From Enoplolaimus lenunculus (taxonomy: Eukaryota > Nematoda > Enoplea > Enoplida > Thoracostomopsidae), in the NCBI GenBank assembly GCA_030248215.1, contig JASANG010001128.1, forward strand, positions 366,397 through 430,396: 64,000 bases of DNA. The letters run 5' to 3'. Each line of letters starts with the position of its first letter. The stretch's first letter is position 1. A program made the position numbers and the translations under genes. This document shows positions 33,686 through 43,111 of the stretch, in pieces. A model generated the notes under the pieces. That model did not search any database. It was not told the origin of the DNA and worked only from the letters and a program-made list of their open reading frames with translations.

Positions 33686-33989
33686 AGTTAATCCGGAATT
33701 TTCGTATATAGTTGCACATCTACCACAACCTCTAGATTCGTCAAAAGCAGAAATAGCAGTAGTTCAGTGTAGTTTACCCCAAAAAGTACGGTTTCTACAA
33801 ACAGGTTGCATTGAACCTAGTATCTACAACGATGGAAGTATGCGTTTTTTACATTCCAATACAAAATTTAGTCCTATTCCGCTTTATCATAAGCTGAGAT
33901 ACAGTAAGCTCGACACTATACTAATAGATACAGGAGTAACATTGTCAGAAACAGATAAAGTCTTAGTTGTTCTTCATGTAAATTATTAA
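33666..33989 (+). CDS. Small structural-type Polinton protein (candidate minor capsid fragment)
   Basis: This 107-residue frame starts at an ATG within the 3' end of the TBP-like gene. The N-terminus (NPEFSYIVAHLPQPLDSSKAEIAVVQCSLPQKV) follows the xFxVxLPxPLxLxxxxEVxLxEixyP pattern found at the start of a larger structural protein in other animal Polintons. Only the first ~100 residues of that pattern are present, so this may be a truncated form or a separate short paralogue. It is largely beta-strand-like. It sits directly upstream of the basic core-like peptide and the major capsid protein. Confidence 0.5.
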   Translation: MYVVIDRVNPEFSYIVAHLPQPLDSSKAEIAVVQCSLPQKVRFLQTGCIEPSIYNDGSMRFLHSNTKFSPIPLYHKLRYSKLDTILIDTGVTLSETDKVLVVLHVNY

Positions 33990-34023
33990 AAAGACTAAAT
34001 AACTATAGTGTAGTATATTTGAA

Positions 34024-34206
34024 ATGGATCAAGCTCTTATCCGGCTACTAGCAGGCAGCTCTAGGCATTCAGTTCCCCTAAAGTTAAGTAAAGTAAAGGG
34101 GCGCCGTAAAACTATTAAAAAGGCACGTAAAACCAACAAGAACAAAATAAGTAGGCAAAAAACTAGCAACAAGACAAAGAAAAGAAGGGTCAAGAAATTA
34201 TATTAA
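34024..34206 (+). CDS. Short, strongly basic core-like peptide
   Basis: This 60-residue peptide is about 40% Lys/Arg after residue 20 (KGRRKTIKKARKTNKN, KTKKRRVKKLY), with no acidic residue after the N-terminal Asp. Size, charge and position immediately before the major capsid gene (2 bases between stop and next ATG) match the DNA-condensing mu/pX-like peptides of adenoviruses and Polintons. Function is inferred from composition and context. No hydrophobic core is present. Confidence 0.65.
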   Translation: MDQALIRLLAGSSRHSVPLKLSKVKGRRKTIKKARKTNKNKISRQKTSNKTKKRRVKKLY

Positions 34207-34208
34207 TC

Positions 34209-35564
34209 ATGTCTCTTCATCCTCAACCAAAATGCAGTGTTTCAGGATTAGATTTTACTAGCTTACCACCAATACAAGATGAAATTAACAGTGTCCAAGT
34301 TGTTGAAAGTGCTTGTTTTACGGGTTTACCATCAGATGATTACCTAACACCCTTAGAATTTAGGTTTGGTGGCTCTTCGGATTATATTGATGTTGACTCA
34401 ATTATGTTATATTTAAAAGTAGAAATAATAAAGAAAGACAACAGTTCTTCCCAAGAAAAACGAGATTCTCAACCAGCACCAGCACCAAGCAAATCAGCGA
34501 AAAAGAGGCCTAAAAGGCAAGCAGGATTAGGAAACGTGGACGGTCCAGTAAATCTTTTCCTATATTCTTTGTTTGATAGAGTTGAACTTAAAATTGCAGG
34601 CAAATCAGTATCCCTTGAGCAGTCAAATTACCAGTACATAATGTATACCCTTTTTCACTTATACTTTCCGGCAACCGTACGAAAAACTCTTCTTCAACCA
34701 GCAATTTATGAACCCGATCAACCGTATAGTTTTGACAGTGAACCAGACGCAGTTGCTCAAAGAACTTCAATGCTAGATACAAATAAAGGCGAAATATATG
34801 GCAGAGTTTTCACAGATTTTCTTAACACGGGGAGATTTTTACCGGGTATTGTACCCTTAAGTTTAATTTTTCATCGAGCTAAACCCAACTTTTGCATTAT
34901 GGAAAATTCAAAGAAAACTTATAACGTTAAGATTAAAACGGCAAAGCTTTATACACCATATGTAACCTTAACTACCGCAAGCTTAACAAACTATCACAAA
35001 ATTTTGTCCACGTCGGGTTTCAAATATCCGATAGTACGCCACAACATTAGCACCAAAGCGCTGGGAGTGGGAGATATGAATGTTTCATGGTCGTTTATTA
35101 GTAATGGAAAGATACCAAGAAAGATAGTGTTAATGCAAGTAGGCGCATCAGCTTATAACGGACAAATTGACAAAAACCCGTATAATTTTGAAGATTTTGG
35201 GTTACAAAGTTTGCAGGTGTTTGTTAACAAAAAGTCATTTCCAAGTAGTGTACCGCTAACTTTTGAACGATTTGGAGATATATACCGCACGTACCTAAAT
35301 TTCTTTAAGGCTACAGATTACGTTAATTTAGATCCAGGCTTTGATGCATTTGGCTATGGGGCAGGTTACTTTATGATACCAATAAGTTTAACGAGAGATG
35401 GGTCAACAAATTGCGGCTACCACTCCAACCCAGAGCATGGAAACCTTGATATAGAGTTAGTTTACGCAAAACCATTAACAGAACCCATAATGTTACTACT
35501 TTTGTCAGAGTACGATAGTGTTTTAACTATAAAAGAAAATGGAGAGTTCAGTTGGCAGCAGTAA
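34209..35564 (+). CDS. Polinton major capsid protein (double jelly roll)
   Basis: This intact 451-residue protein is of the widespread family often labelled F54H12.2-like in animal genomes and recognised as the adintovirus/Polinton hexon-type capsid protein. Visible blocks in order: LDFTSLPPIQDEINSVQVVE, PLEFRFGGSSDYIDVDSIMLYL, GPVNLFLYSLFDRVELKIAGK, RFLPGIVPLSLIFHRA, NVKIKTAKLY, YPIVRHNIST, IPRKIVLMQVGASAYNG, NPYNFEDFGLQSLQVFVN, YFMIPISLTRD and NLDIELVYAKPL, ending EYDSVLTI. A lysine/proline-rich insertion (residues ~78-105) between strands is unusual. Trimers of this fold form hexameric capsomers. The full-length frame, while PolB is wrecked, is notable. Its last codons overlap the probable ATPase start. 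Confidence 0.9.
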   Translation: MSLHPQPKCSVSGLDFTSLPPIQDEINSVQVVESACFTGLPSDDYLTPLEFRFGGSSDYIDVDSIMLYLKVEIIKKDNSSSQEKRDSQPAPAPSKSAKKRPKRQAGLGNVDGPVNLFLYSLFDRVELKIAGKSVSLEQSNYQYIMYTLFHLYFPATVRKTLLQPAIYEPDQPYSFDSEPDAVAQRTSMLDTNKGEIYGRVFTDFLNTGRFLPGIVPLSLIFHRAKPNFCIMENSKKTYNVKIKTAKLYTPYVTLTTASLTNYHKILSTSGFKYPIVRHNISTKALGVGDMNVSWSFISNGKIPRKIVLMQVGASAYNGQIDKNPYNFEDFGLQSLQVFVNKKSFPSSVPLTFERFGDIYRTYLNFFKATDYVNLDPGFDAFGYGAGYFMIPISLTRDGSTNCGYHSNPEHGNLDIELVYAKPLTEPIMLLLLSEYDSVLTIKENGEFSWQQ

Positions 35565-36251
35565 CGTAGCTACCACTTTAGACACACCAATATTACTAGA
35601 GCAACCGTATAATGTATTGTGACCGGCTCTACTCAGTCTGGTAAATCGTATTTTGTACGTAAACTATTGGAACATTGTGATTCAGTTCATACAACACCAT
35701 TTAAACGCATATATTATTGCTATGGCATGCCAGAGGAAGAGTTATTTATCGTAAGCGCTCCCACTCTTCAAATCATACCAAACTTTCCCGATTTTATTTT
35801 TGAAGAAACAGATATTCCAGTTCACACACTCATAATCCTAGACGATTTTATGGATAAATTAATAGGAGACAAAAGGTTAATCACCCTATTCACTAAAATG
35901 AGGCATCGGTTAGTATCGGTAATTTTGATTGTTCAGAATTTATATTTTTGCCCGAAAGTTGGTCCATGTATCCGCAGAAACACTGATTATTACTTTCTTT
36001 TCCAAAATAGGGGAGACCAGGCAATGATATCTAACCTTAGCAGCAGAATGTTTCCAGGCAAAAAGAATTATTTACTTGGAGCACATAAAAAATCATTAAA
36101 AAGGCAATACGGTTACCTAATGGTTAATCTCAAACCTAATATTCCCCCGGAGTTTGTGCTTTCAGAAGGGATATTACCGTGTGAACAATATTATGTTTAT
36201 CTTTCATTGTTTTTCGTTAATGAATTATGTATTTTCTATAATTTAAGATGA
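35539..36251 (+). pseudogene. FtsK/HerA-type packaging ATPase, one frame break near the N-terminus
   Basis: An ATG at 35539, inside the end of the capsid gene, opens 27 codons (ending LLEQPYNVL) that stop with TGA at 35620. The ATPase continues in the -1 frame from there: Walker A GSTQSGKS right after the break, then a Walker B-type LIILDDFMD, VSVILIVQNL and an arginine-rich stretch. The part from Walker A to the C-terminus is open (about 210 residues). Without a frame shift the polypeptide would lack a good initiator; only a GTG precedes the P-loop. Its role in relatives is pumping DNA into the capsid. The stop overlaps the next start as ATGA (36248-36251). Confidence 0.82.
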
Positions 36252-36601
36252 GTAGTGCGTTAAAAGAAAATTTATCTACTCTCCAGTACTTACAAACAGC
36301 ACCAAAAGCGTATGTAAAACAAATTCTATCAAAACCTACAAATAGTTTGGTACAAGTATTATCAGAAATTTGTAGAAACCTCGAAGTAGGAAATATAAAA
36401 CTTAGACCAGAACAAAAATTGTGGGTTAAAAAACAAATTCGAAAAATTTTCGCATTAGGATCTAAACGAACATCACTAGCTCGTAAAAAATTAATATTAA
36501 AAAGGGTAGGTCACGATATAGTTCCTAAACTTTTAACGTTAGCTAAGAAAACATTGAAATCTATATTTGACTATAAACATGGTGAAGGAAATATTTTATG
36601 A
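36248..36601 (+). CDS. Conserved small basic Polinton protein
   Basis: This 117-residue, Lys/Leu-rich helical protein has the form YLQTAPKAYVKQILSKPTNSLVQVLSEICRNLEVGNIKLRPEQK, then LWVKKQIRKIFALGSKRTSLARKKLILKRVGHDIVPKLL. The pattern is NLxxGNxxLxPxQKxxLxxxxxxxxxLxxKxxSLxxKKxxLxxxG. I recall it from small proteins encoded next to capsid and ATPase genes in cnidarian and other animal Polintons. Its role is unknown; high charge suggests a virion core or nucleic-acid-binding part. It is linked to both neighbours by 4-base ATGA overlaps. Confidence 0.7.
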   Translation: MSSALKENLSTLQYLQTAPKAYVKQILSKPTNSLVQVLSEICRNLEVGNIKLRPEQKLWVKKQIRKIFALGSKRTSLARKKLILKRVGHDIVPKLLTLAKKTLKSIFDYKHGEGNIL

Positions 36602-37068
36602 ATGCTGTATATAACATGTCTAGTGATCCTAAAAAATTCGCATTAGATGAAGAATCGTTATTTGAAAAGTTAAAAGCATCGCGCGCACAATCTTCGCAAC
36701 AACAACAACCAACATCAAGCAATAACTCAATCCAGATTGTAAACGGCGCTACAGCAACAACAACGTTACAAGATATTGTAGAAGTCTTACCTCGGCAACT
36801 TCGGAATAAAGCAAAAATTCTTGCACATTACCTTGAAGACTACGCTACCGTGAACAATAAGGAGCGCATTATTTACCCAGACGGCACAGTAGGATCACAC
36901 TTTATTGATTTAGCACGATATTTTACGTCTTCACCGATACTCAGAATTCCTCATCCACCGGATGCAACACGATTCGCTGAAGTCATTAAAAAAGCAGGCG
37001 TACCAGCAAGTGCAATCACGAGAAATGGATCAAAACAACACGGTCGAAAGCAACTATGGGAATTTTAA
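36598..37068 (+). CDS. Conserved Polinton protein with Gln/Ser-rich N-terminus
   Basis: This 156-residue protein has residues ~20-50 that are low-complexity (Gln/Ser/Asn/Thr). Residues ~60-150 form a globular part: LPRQLRNKAKILAHYLEDYATVNNKERIIYPDGTVGSHFIDLARYF, then PPDATRFAEVIKKAGVPASAITRNGSK. The order helix, short ND/YPDGTxxGSxxxDL turn, and PPxxxxFxxxLxxxxVPxxxI resembles a small domain recurring beside the previous protein in other animal Polintons. No function is known. It starts in an ATGA overlap with the previous gene and overlaps the NADAR start by 44 bases. Confidence 0.65.
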   Translation: MNAVYNMSSDPKKFALDEESLFEKLKASRAQSSQQQQPTSSNNSIQIVNGATATTTLQDIVEVLPRQLRNKAKILAHYLEDYATVNNKERIIYPDGTVGSHFIDLARYFTSSPILRIPHPPDATRFAEVIKKAGVPASAITRNGSKQHGRKQLWEF

Positions 37069-37576
37069 TCCGATAGAACATAAACGAATCATTACTGGAC
37101 TTGGTGGCAGCAAGCGTTTGTTATTTTTTACAGGATGGTCTCCACTATCAAACTTTCACGTTGCTAAATTCACAGTTAAAGGAATTGGCTATCACAGTGC
37201 AGAACAGTACTATCAAGCAAAGAAGGCATATCATTTCGGTGACTACAACTTATACTATCGCATTCTACAGTGTTAGTCTCCATCTCGAGCAAAAGAACTC
37301 TCTCAGGAAATTGACGGCTATGATCCAGTAGAGTGGGAGAAACAACAGGACAATCTAATGCTAGAAACTTTACGCGCAAAATTTAACGGAAACGCGTTAC
37401 TCAAACGACAACTCACTGACACGGGTGACATAGAATTGCTAATCGCCACACAACACGACCAATATCTTGGCACAGGTCTACCGCCATATGATCCAAGCTA
37501 TGAAACAAAAGAGGAATTCCCCGGAAAAAATATGCTTGGAAAGTTGCTTATGATTGTTAGAAGCGAACTAAAATAA
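37025..37576 (+). pseudogene. NADAR-domain protein (ADP-ribose N-glycosidase family) with one in-frame TAG
   Basis: From the ATG at 37025, the frame has GLGGSKRLLFFTGWSPLSNFHVAKF, then YHSAEQYYQAKKAYHFGD, the NADAR signature. It hits TAG at 37274-37276. The same frame continues without another stop to 37576 with the C-terminal half of the fold: WEKQQDNLMLETLRAKF, LLIATQHDQYLGTGLPP, GKNMLGKLLMIVRSEL. Family members cleave N-glycosidic bonds of ADP-ribosylated guanine in nucleic acid or of riboflavin intermediates (YbiA). Bacterial and phage members can counter DNA-ADP-ribosylating defence. Length without the stop (about 183 residues) is normal for the family. Read-through of TAG-T cannot be excluded, but a nonsense mutation is likelier given the other lesions. 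AATAAA follows at 37627. Confidence 0.83.
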
Positions 37577-37779
37577 TTATTTTAATATCTTTTAAACATT
37601 GTGTTATATGGTTTCATTTGTTTTAGAATAAACGAAAAAAATTATCTGCGCTTCTATGTGAAGCAACCCCGTTTAACGCTACACCTTAAAACAATGAATT
37701 CTTTATATTAATATTTCAGCTATATATTTATACTTTAAACTTAACATACTTATAATTTACGTGCAAACCAATATATACG

Positions 37780-38334
37780 ATGGCGAAACATATTCAAATA
37801 ATTCAACTTCTCCAAGCTAATCACCAGCTCAACGTACACTCCATAGTTTACGCCCTACACCAACACATGTCCTTAGATACGGCGCAAGATTTGTGGTGTC
37901 CAGTGTTTGGTGACATGCAGAACAGGTTTTACAGTTGGCTTCTACAGCAGTCCGGTGATGTATTTCAAGATTTCGTAATAGCACTTTACACTGAAGGCCA
38001 GCTAACGTTGTACCGAGTGTTCGTGGCAGCGTGTAAGCAATTTGATTATCACATTGAAGAACCTAAAGCTATATCTCGAGCTGATTATATTCAGAACTAC
38101 TTAGTTAACGGACAATATTTATTTTGGAGTAAAGAATTTGAACGTGAGCAGAATGAGAGTGACTTGTGTGGATTGGGCGCACGGTTTTTTATCAAGGAAT
38201 TATTGAAGAAAAAAGACAAAATACAACGATTACTTTGCATGCCAGGGTCTCTGTCTGAGCGTTTTAAAGCGATGGAAAAAGATTATGAAGCTATTGATAT
38301 CGCACTAGAAATACAGGACTATTTTGTTGTTTAG
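37780..38334 (+). CDS. Terminal accessory protein, possible death-fold N-terminus
   Basis: This 184-residue intact frame is all-helical by eye. The N-terminal ~95 residues alternate hydrophobic helices (HIQIIQLLQANHQLN, VHSIVYALHQHMS, RFYSWLLQQSGDVFQDFVIALYTEGQLTLYRVFVAACKQF). The stretch LLQQSGDVFQDFVIAL resembles helices 4-5 of CARD/death-fold modules, but no diagnostic motif confirms it. The C-terminal half (ADYIQNYLVNGQYLFWSKEF, LKKKDKIQRLLCMPG) is unrecognised. It lies last in the element, a typical place for variable host-interaction genes. AATAAA is at 38371. Confidence 0.5.
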   Translation: MAKHIQIIQLLQANHQLNVHSIVYALHQHMSLDTAQDLWCPVFGDMQNRFYSWLLQQSGDVFQDFVIALYTEGQLTLYRVFVAACKQFDYHIEEPKAISRADYIQNYLVNGQYLFWSKEFEREQNESDLCGLGARFFIKELLKKKDKIQRLLCMPGSLSERFKAMEKDYEAIDIALEIQDYFVV

Positions 38335-38437
38335 ATTGATCTATTTTATGCCTTGTAATATAAAGAAAGAAATAAATTCATTGCGTATTTATTGTTGTCT
38401 GTGATTTTCTCAGTTCAATATAGTCAAAGATATACTT

Positions 38438-39036
38438 CTTTTACCGTTCTTGAAAATTCCCACTAGTTCTCGAGTTATGGCCCAAAAACCTCAAAATTTC
38501 AATTTTCCCGATTTTTCAACCCTCCATATCTCACCCCCTAGGCCCCATAGCCAAAAAATAAAATATATAATTTCAAGAGTTGTAACACCCCACCACATTG
38601 CAAAAGACCCCATCCCGATATCTCTATTTAGTAAAAAGTTATTAACAATTAAAGAAAGTTGATTTTCACAGGTTTTCCCCCTAAAAATTATCGAAGGTTA
38701 CATAGCTAATATCGAAAAAAATTTATTAGCTTATTTGATAGAGCAAAAAATTCTAGGGAATACGTCTTTTACCGTTCTTGAAAATTCCCACCAGTTCTCG
38801 AGTTATGGCCCAAAAACCTCAAAATTTTCAATTTTCCCGATTTTTCAACCCTCCATATCTCACCCCCTAGGCCACATAGCCAAAGAATAAAATATGTAAT
38901 TTCAAGAGTTATAACACCCCACTACATTGCAAAAAACCGTATCCCGATATCTATTTCCAGTAAAAAGTTATTAACAATTACAGAAAATTGATTTTAACAA
39001 GTTTTACCCCTAAAAATATCGAAAATTACATCACGT
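38438..39036. repeat. 328-bp direct tandem repeat, two copies
   Basis: The unit starting CTTTTACCGTTCTTGAAAA at 38438 recurs at 38766 with few changes and runs to about 39036. It is polypyrimidine-rich (TTTTCCCGATTTTTCAACCC, CATATCTCACCCCCTAGGCC). The first copy starts about 100 bp beyond the last Polinton gene. It may be part of the element's right end or a separate host repeat; no inverted counterpart was seen at the left side. Confidence 0.8.
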
Positions 39037-42000
39037 TTCTCAGGGGACACTGTAGACCATGGTAGATTAGTTTATTTCTGTGATACAGCAACATCAACAA
39101 ACAAAGTTGGTATGCACAATCAACAAGAAAACGAAATTTTTTATTTAATCGGAAATTAGCGCTTTAAAAGATATTATGTTCTTTGTGTGGAGCAATAATA
39201 AAGTTTTTGCAATATCGTTAGTTATGACTAGGTATTGAAACACTTAATATAAAGTGTGCTGTTAAAACTTAGTAATTCGCGCTTATGTACATGAAGCTGC
39301 CAGTGTTGTATATTTAGACAATTTTCTATATTGTGGAGGTTTTGGGTACTATTTCGAAAATACTAAGTCTTTTGGTTGAACTTAATTACCATTTTTGTTA
39401 GTTTCAGCGGACTTTTGTTCGTTATTAATATGCTTCAGTTTGCAATTAAATCATCAACTATGCTTTGCGGATCGGAATTATTTTCAAGACAACTTCACCG
39501 CGCTCGTTCTCTTCATAAATCGTGTGTACACCGTGAAGGAGTGTGAAGCTGAACCGTGCAACCTAAAAAGAATCTGTTTCCAGTTGAAAGATAAAGGAGA
39601 TGTACTATACCATGCGCAGTTTGTGAGGACCAGTAGAAAATAGTTCAAGGGTGTTATAAATATTAATAGCACAAGCTGAACATAAATATATATACTATAT
39701 GTAGCAGTGGTGTGATCGTTTACAATTGTGAACAGTAACTGAGAGCGAACAAACAATGAGAGTTATCTAGGATGTAGCTTTCGGTAATATAGCTAACGAT
39801 TCATTCCAGTTATTTGTGAGCAAAAATATAATCACTACAGTTTTGATCTGTGGTTTGTGTAGCTGGCAGGCAGAATATACATTTCATCGCTTTCTTTTAC
39901 TTACAGAGCCATCTCCGAAATCTATTTCCAATTCCCCAGTGGAGGTGTTGCGCACTCTGGCAGACATTTGTGGCTGTGTTGCTGCGGAGATCCACCCAGG
40001 CCCCACTCGACCTGCATAAAATTATTGTGTATTTTGTCTTTCGTCTGTGACACGTCTCTCGTCGGAGATAAGAGCATCCATCTGATAATACGAATTTAAC
40101 AATCAACATAGTCCACTTAACACCAAGTATAAGTAAATGTGATTCTCTTTACAAGACAGTTGAAATAAGATAATAATTTCTTAGCACGTTACTATTTAGA
40201 CTATTTGCAAGAGATTTTCAGTAGGACTGTTTGATATTTGTCGAACATATATGATTAAAAAGGTAAAAAATATAACTAGGTGAACTGTATATTTACTTCA
40301 ATCCAAAGAATTTCATAATCAGTTTCATTAAGCACTTCGTTACTTGTGACATTACTTGCCTGTTTCTTTTCCTGGGATAAGCACTTCTCCGACATTGTTT
40401 CTGTTTCCATAGTCTGCTCTTTCTAGGTCTTCAGCTTCATTGTTGCAAATCGCTTTGAAACAACTGATTTTCAGTTTAATATGAAGTGGAAAAACTGCTA
40501 ATGAGCTTAAATTTATTTTTGTGTACTGTAGCTATTCTCACGATGGCAGGTTTTAATGTACAAGTAAGCGTAAACCTACTTCTTCAACAAGTACAACATG
40601 TGGGGAATCGTTAGCCGGTGGAGTTACCTGAAATGTTATGTACGAAAATGCGCAAATAAATAAAAAGTTCTGTAGTATACTGTAGAATATCATACAAAAT
40701 TGGATATATGTGTGGATCGTTTAATACAGAACACCACTTTCATTCGTTTAACCCTTAACTCCTTATATATGTATAGAACGATGCTTACAATGTGTTTTGC
40801 AAATTTCCCTATACAATATACTAATTGACCGTCCGTTACCACCACATGATGAAATAACCGCGCAAATCACTTACTAAGTTAATAACTTCAACCTCAATTA
40901 ACACATCTTCATTTTGTCTCTGTTCAAATTGCGATGCCTATAAAAACAAATATCTCCCATACTACATCAATATCGCTAACCGAATCCTATGAAAAGTACT
41001 TAATTAAAAACCATAATGAAAACAATATGAAAACTTGGAAGAAAGCCTGCTTACTGGCATATCACAAATCTCAGAGGGGTTTACTTACTTATGTGAATAT
41101 CAGTTTAGTTATACCATATTGTATGTTTCAAAAACAAATTTCATAGGCAAATAAAGTTTTGGCGTTTAAGTGAAAACTAAATACATTTCATCCACCAGTG
41201 TGATATATACGTATAATTTCAACCTACAAAACCCATACTGTTCAAAGGGAAAACGGTTTTCGGATGGTGTAGTCGTCTTTCATTTAGTTGAGAATTCAGT
41301 TAGTTCCACTATACTTTCATAAATTTTATGTGCGGTGATCTGAATTCATTGCAAATAGGGTACTCAACTTACCATGACAAAAGTGTAATATATTTTGGTT
41401 GCAGTTATTATACTACGAAATGTAAATATATCCGCTTATTTAGTTTATAACAATCAAAACACTGCAATTCGCAAAAAAATATTGTGGATTTCAATTAAAC
41501 GCTATCAGAAACATGCTTATGATTTGATTCAGCGAATGAAGTTTTAAAATTGCTCTTTTCCCTACGCTAGCTCGAAACTTCTTTTGACCCACGGACGACA
41601 AACCATATTTGAATCATACAACTATAGACCGTGAACCTTATTCGCTTAGGGAAATAAATTCTAAGAAATCTGAAGTGAGCAACAAAACTAAATTCACACT
41701 TAACCACAGTCAACCGTTATATAAACAAAATCATATAAATACTGCGCTGTAGAGTTAAAATCACTATATTTCACTTGGCTGATCGGTGATTGATGAGATT
41801 CCATGAGTTAGATTCTAGTCGCGTTTACGCAATAATAATAATAATAATCAAACGACCATATGCCGGCTAAATTTAACAGTACGTTGATGTGCAGTATAAG
41901 TTAATATTCATACTTTACCATACTTACCGTTAAAAGACTTCAGACACCGTTTCTAGATATATCCCGCTGTTAGAAAATTAATAAATTTTAGGTTGTCTGA

Positions 42001-42424
42001 AAAATTAAATATCACGTCTTGGTTTTCTCTAATAATCACTCAAAATATAGTATTCGATCTGAACCTTGTGTTGTATTATTTTAATGACATATGTTCTATC
42101 GTTCGGTATCTTCTAAAAGTGTACAATTCTTCCGCTTCATGAATTTTGGTATTAATGAGAAAATATGGCGTGCTATCTCGGGTGATTGCGTTTAAATGTC
42201 TTATACGCCATAAGCTACTGCTACTTGAATTATAACATGTCAACGTTGAAGATCCATGTTCACCTCTCACACGGCTCCCGTGCACTTGACTTTGCCAATT
42301 GTGTAACCTTTTGCCTATAATAAATTTTTTAAAGTGTTACCTGCAAAAAATATCAAAGAAAAATTATCTGCAATTTCACAGGAAGCTAGGTTCTGGTAAA
42401 ATCGCCAACTCCAGTTGTATGCCC
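39037..42424. other. Gene-poor stretch; one possible isolated exon
   Basis: A possible 3' exon lies after a TTTTTGTTAGTTTCAG acceptor (about 39407-39643, plus). It encodes NYFQDNFTALVLFINRVYTV, KECEAEPCNLKRICFQLKDKG and a stop; there is no family match and no partner exon. Near 39990 a peptide ending EIHPGPTRP loosely recalls the NPGP motif of LINE or 2A-like peptides, but nothing supports an element there. A short (AAT)n tract occurs at about 41830. The rest shows nothing. Confidence 0.35.
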
Positions 42425-43035
42425 CATAAAACACATACACTTATACATAAACACACATAAGCCTAAATAACACACACATACATACACAAACACACATAAA
42501 CCTAAATAACACATGCACACGCACATACATCAACACACATTCCCTGAATAACATTCATACATACACAACCGCACAAAATACATGCACACACATACATACA
42601 TCAACACACGTAACATACGTATAAAAACATACATACATAAACACACATTACCCCAAATAACACAAACACGTACATACACAGGCATAAGCTTAAATAACAC
42701 ACAAATACACACATTACCCCAAATAACACAAACACACATACATACATACACACACATAAGCCTAAATAACACACACATACATACACACATTACCCCAAAT
42801 AACACATACACACATACATACATACACACATAAGCCTAAATAACACATACACACATACATACATAAACACACATAAGCCTAAATAACACACATACATACA
42901 TACACATTACCCCAAATAACACATACACACATACATACATACACACATAAGCCTAAATAACACATACACACATACATACATAAACACACATTACCCCAAA
43001 TAACACATACACACATATATACAAACACACACATT
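42425..43035. repeat. CATACA-rich minisatellite with two alternating unit types
   Basis: Units of about 35-45 bp contain (CATA)n/(CACA)n segments. They are joined either by TAAGCCTAAATAAC or by TTACCCCAAATAAC. The two joiner types alternate in places, for example at 42750, 42790, 42830, 42870, 42910, 42950 and 42990. Strand-specific open frames across it are artefacts. Confidence 0.9.
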
Positions 43036-43111
43036 ACCTACCATATATATTTATATCTACAACATTGGCACCCGGCACCCTGGGATCGTACGTGCCCTCC
43101 TATACTACTGT

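Larger units (their letters stand above)
25500..38437. mobile_element. Polinton/Maverick (adintovirus-like) endogenous element, left end truncated
   Basis: A contiguous ~12.9-kb block carries the Polinton hallmark set: protein-primed-type DNA polymerase B, retroviral-type integrase with chromodomain, FtsK/HerA-type packaging ATPase and double-jelly-roll major capsid protein. Small conserved accessory genes accompany them. PolB runs leftward and everything else rightward, from a 0.6-kb repeat-containing divergent region at 29223-29812. The left boundary is lost in PolB next to a foldback array. The right boundary is uncertain, between the stop at 38334 and the tandem repeat from 38438. I found no terminal inverted repeat or 6-bp target duplication, and no adenain-like cysteine protease. 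Genes have few or no introns and some use AATAAA signals. Confidence 0.93.

Noticed and set aside
35600-35625. Programmed frameshift at the ATPase break
   Set aside because: TTG-TGA shows no slippery heptamer; a simple indel is the better explanation.
36598-37068. Adenain-like maturation protease expected in Polintons
   Set aside because: No His-Asp/Glu-Cys protease pattern is visible in this or any other frame of the element; the gene appears absent.
39816-40019. LINE ORF start or 2A-like peptide (EIHPGPT)
   Set aside because: Only a loose NPGP-like match, with no reverse transcriptase or endonuclease domain anywhere nearby.
42530-42833. Cys/Val/Tyr-rich and His/Thr-rich small proteins
   Set aside because: Translation of the CATACA minisatellite; no independent coding evidence.
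42425-43035. CRISPR array
   Set aside because: Spacers and repeats are both low-complexity CATA/CACA sequence in a eukaryotic genome.
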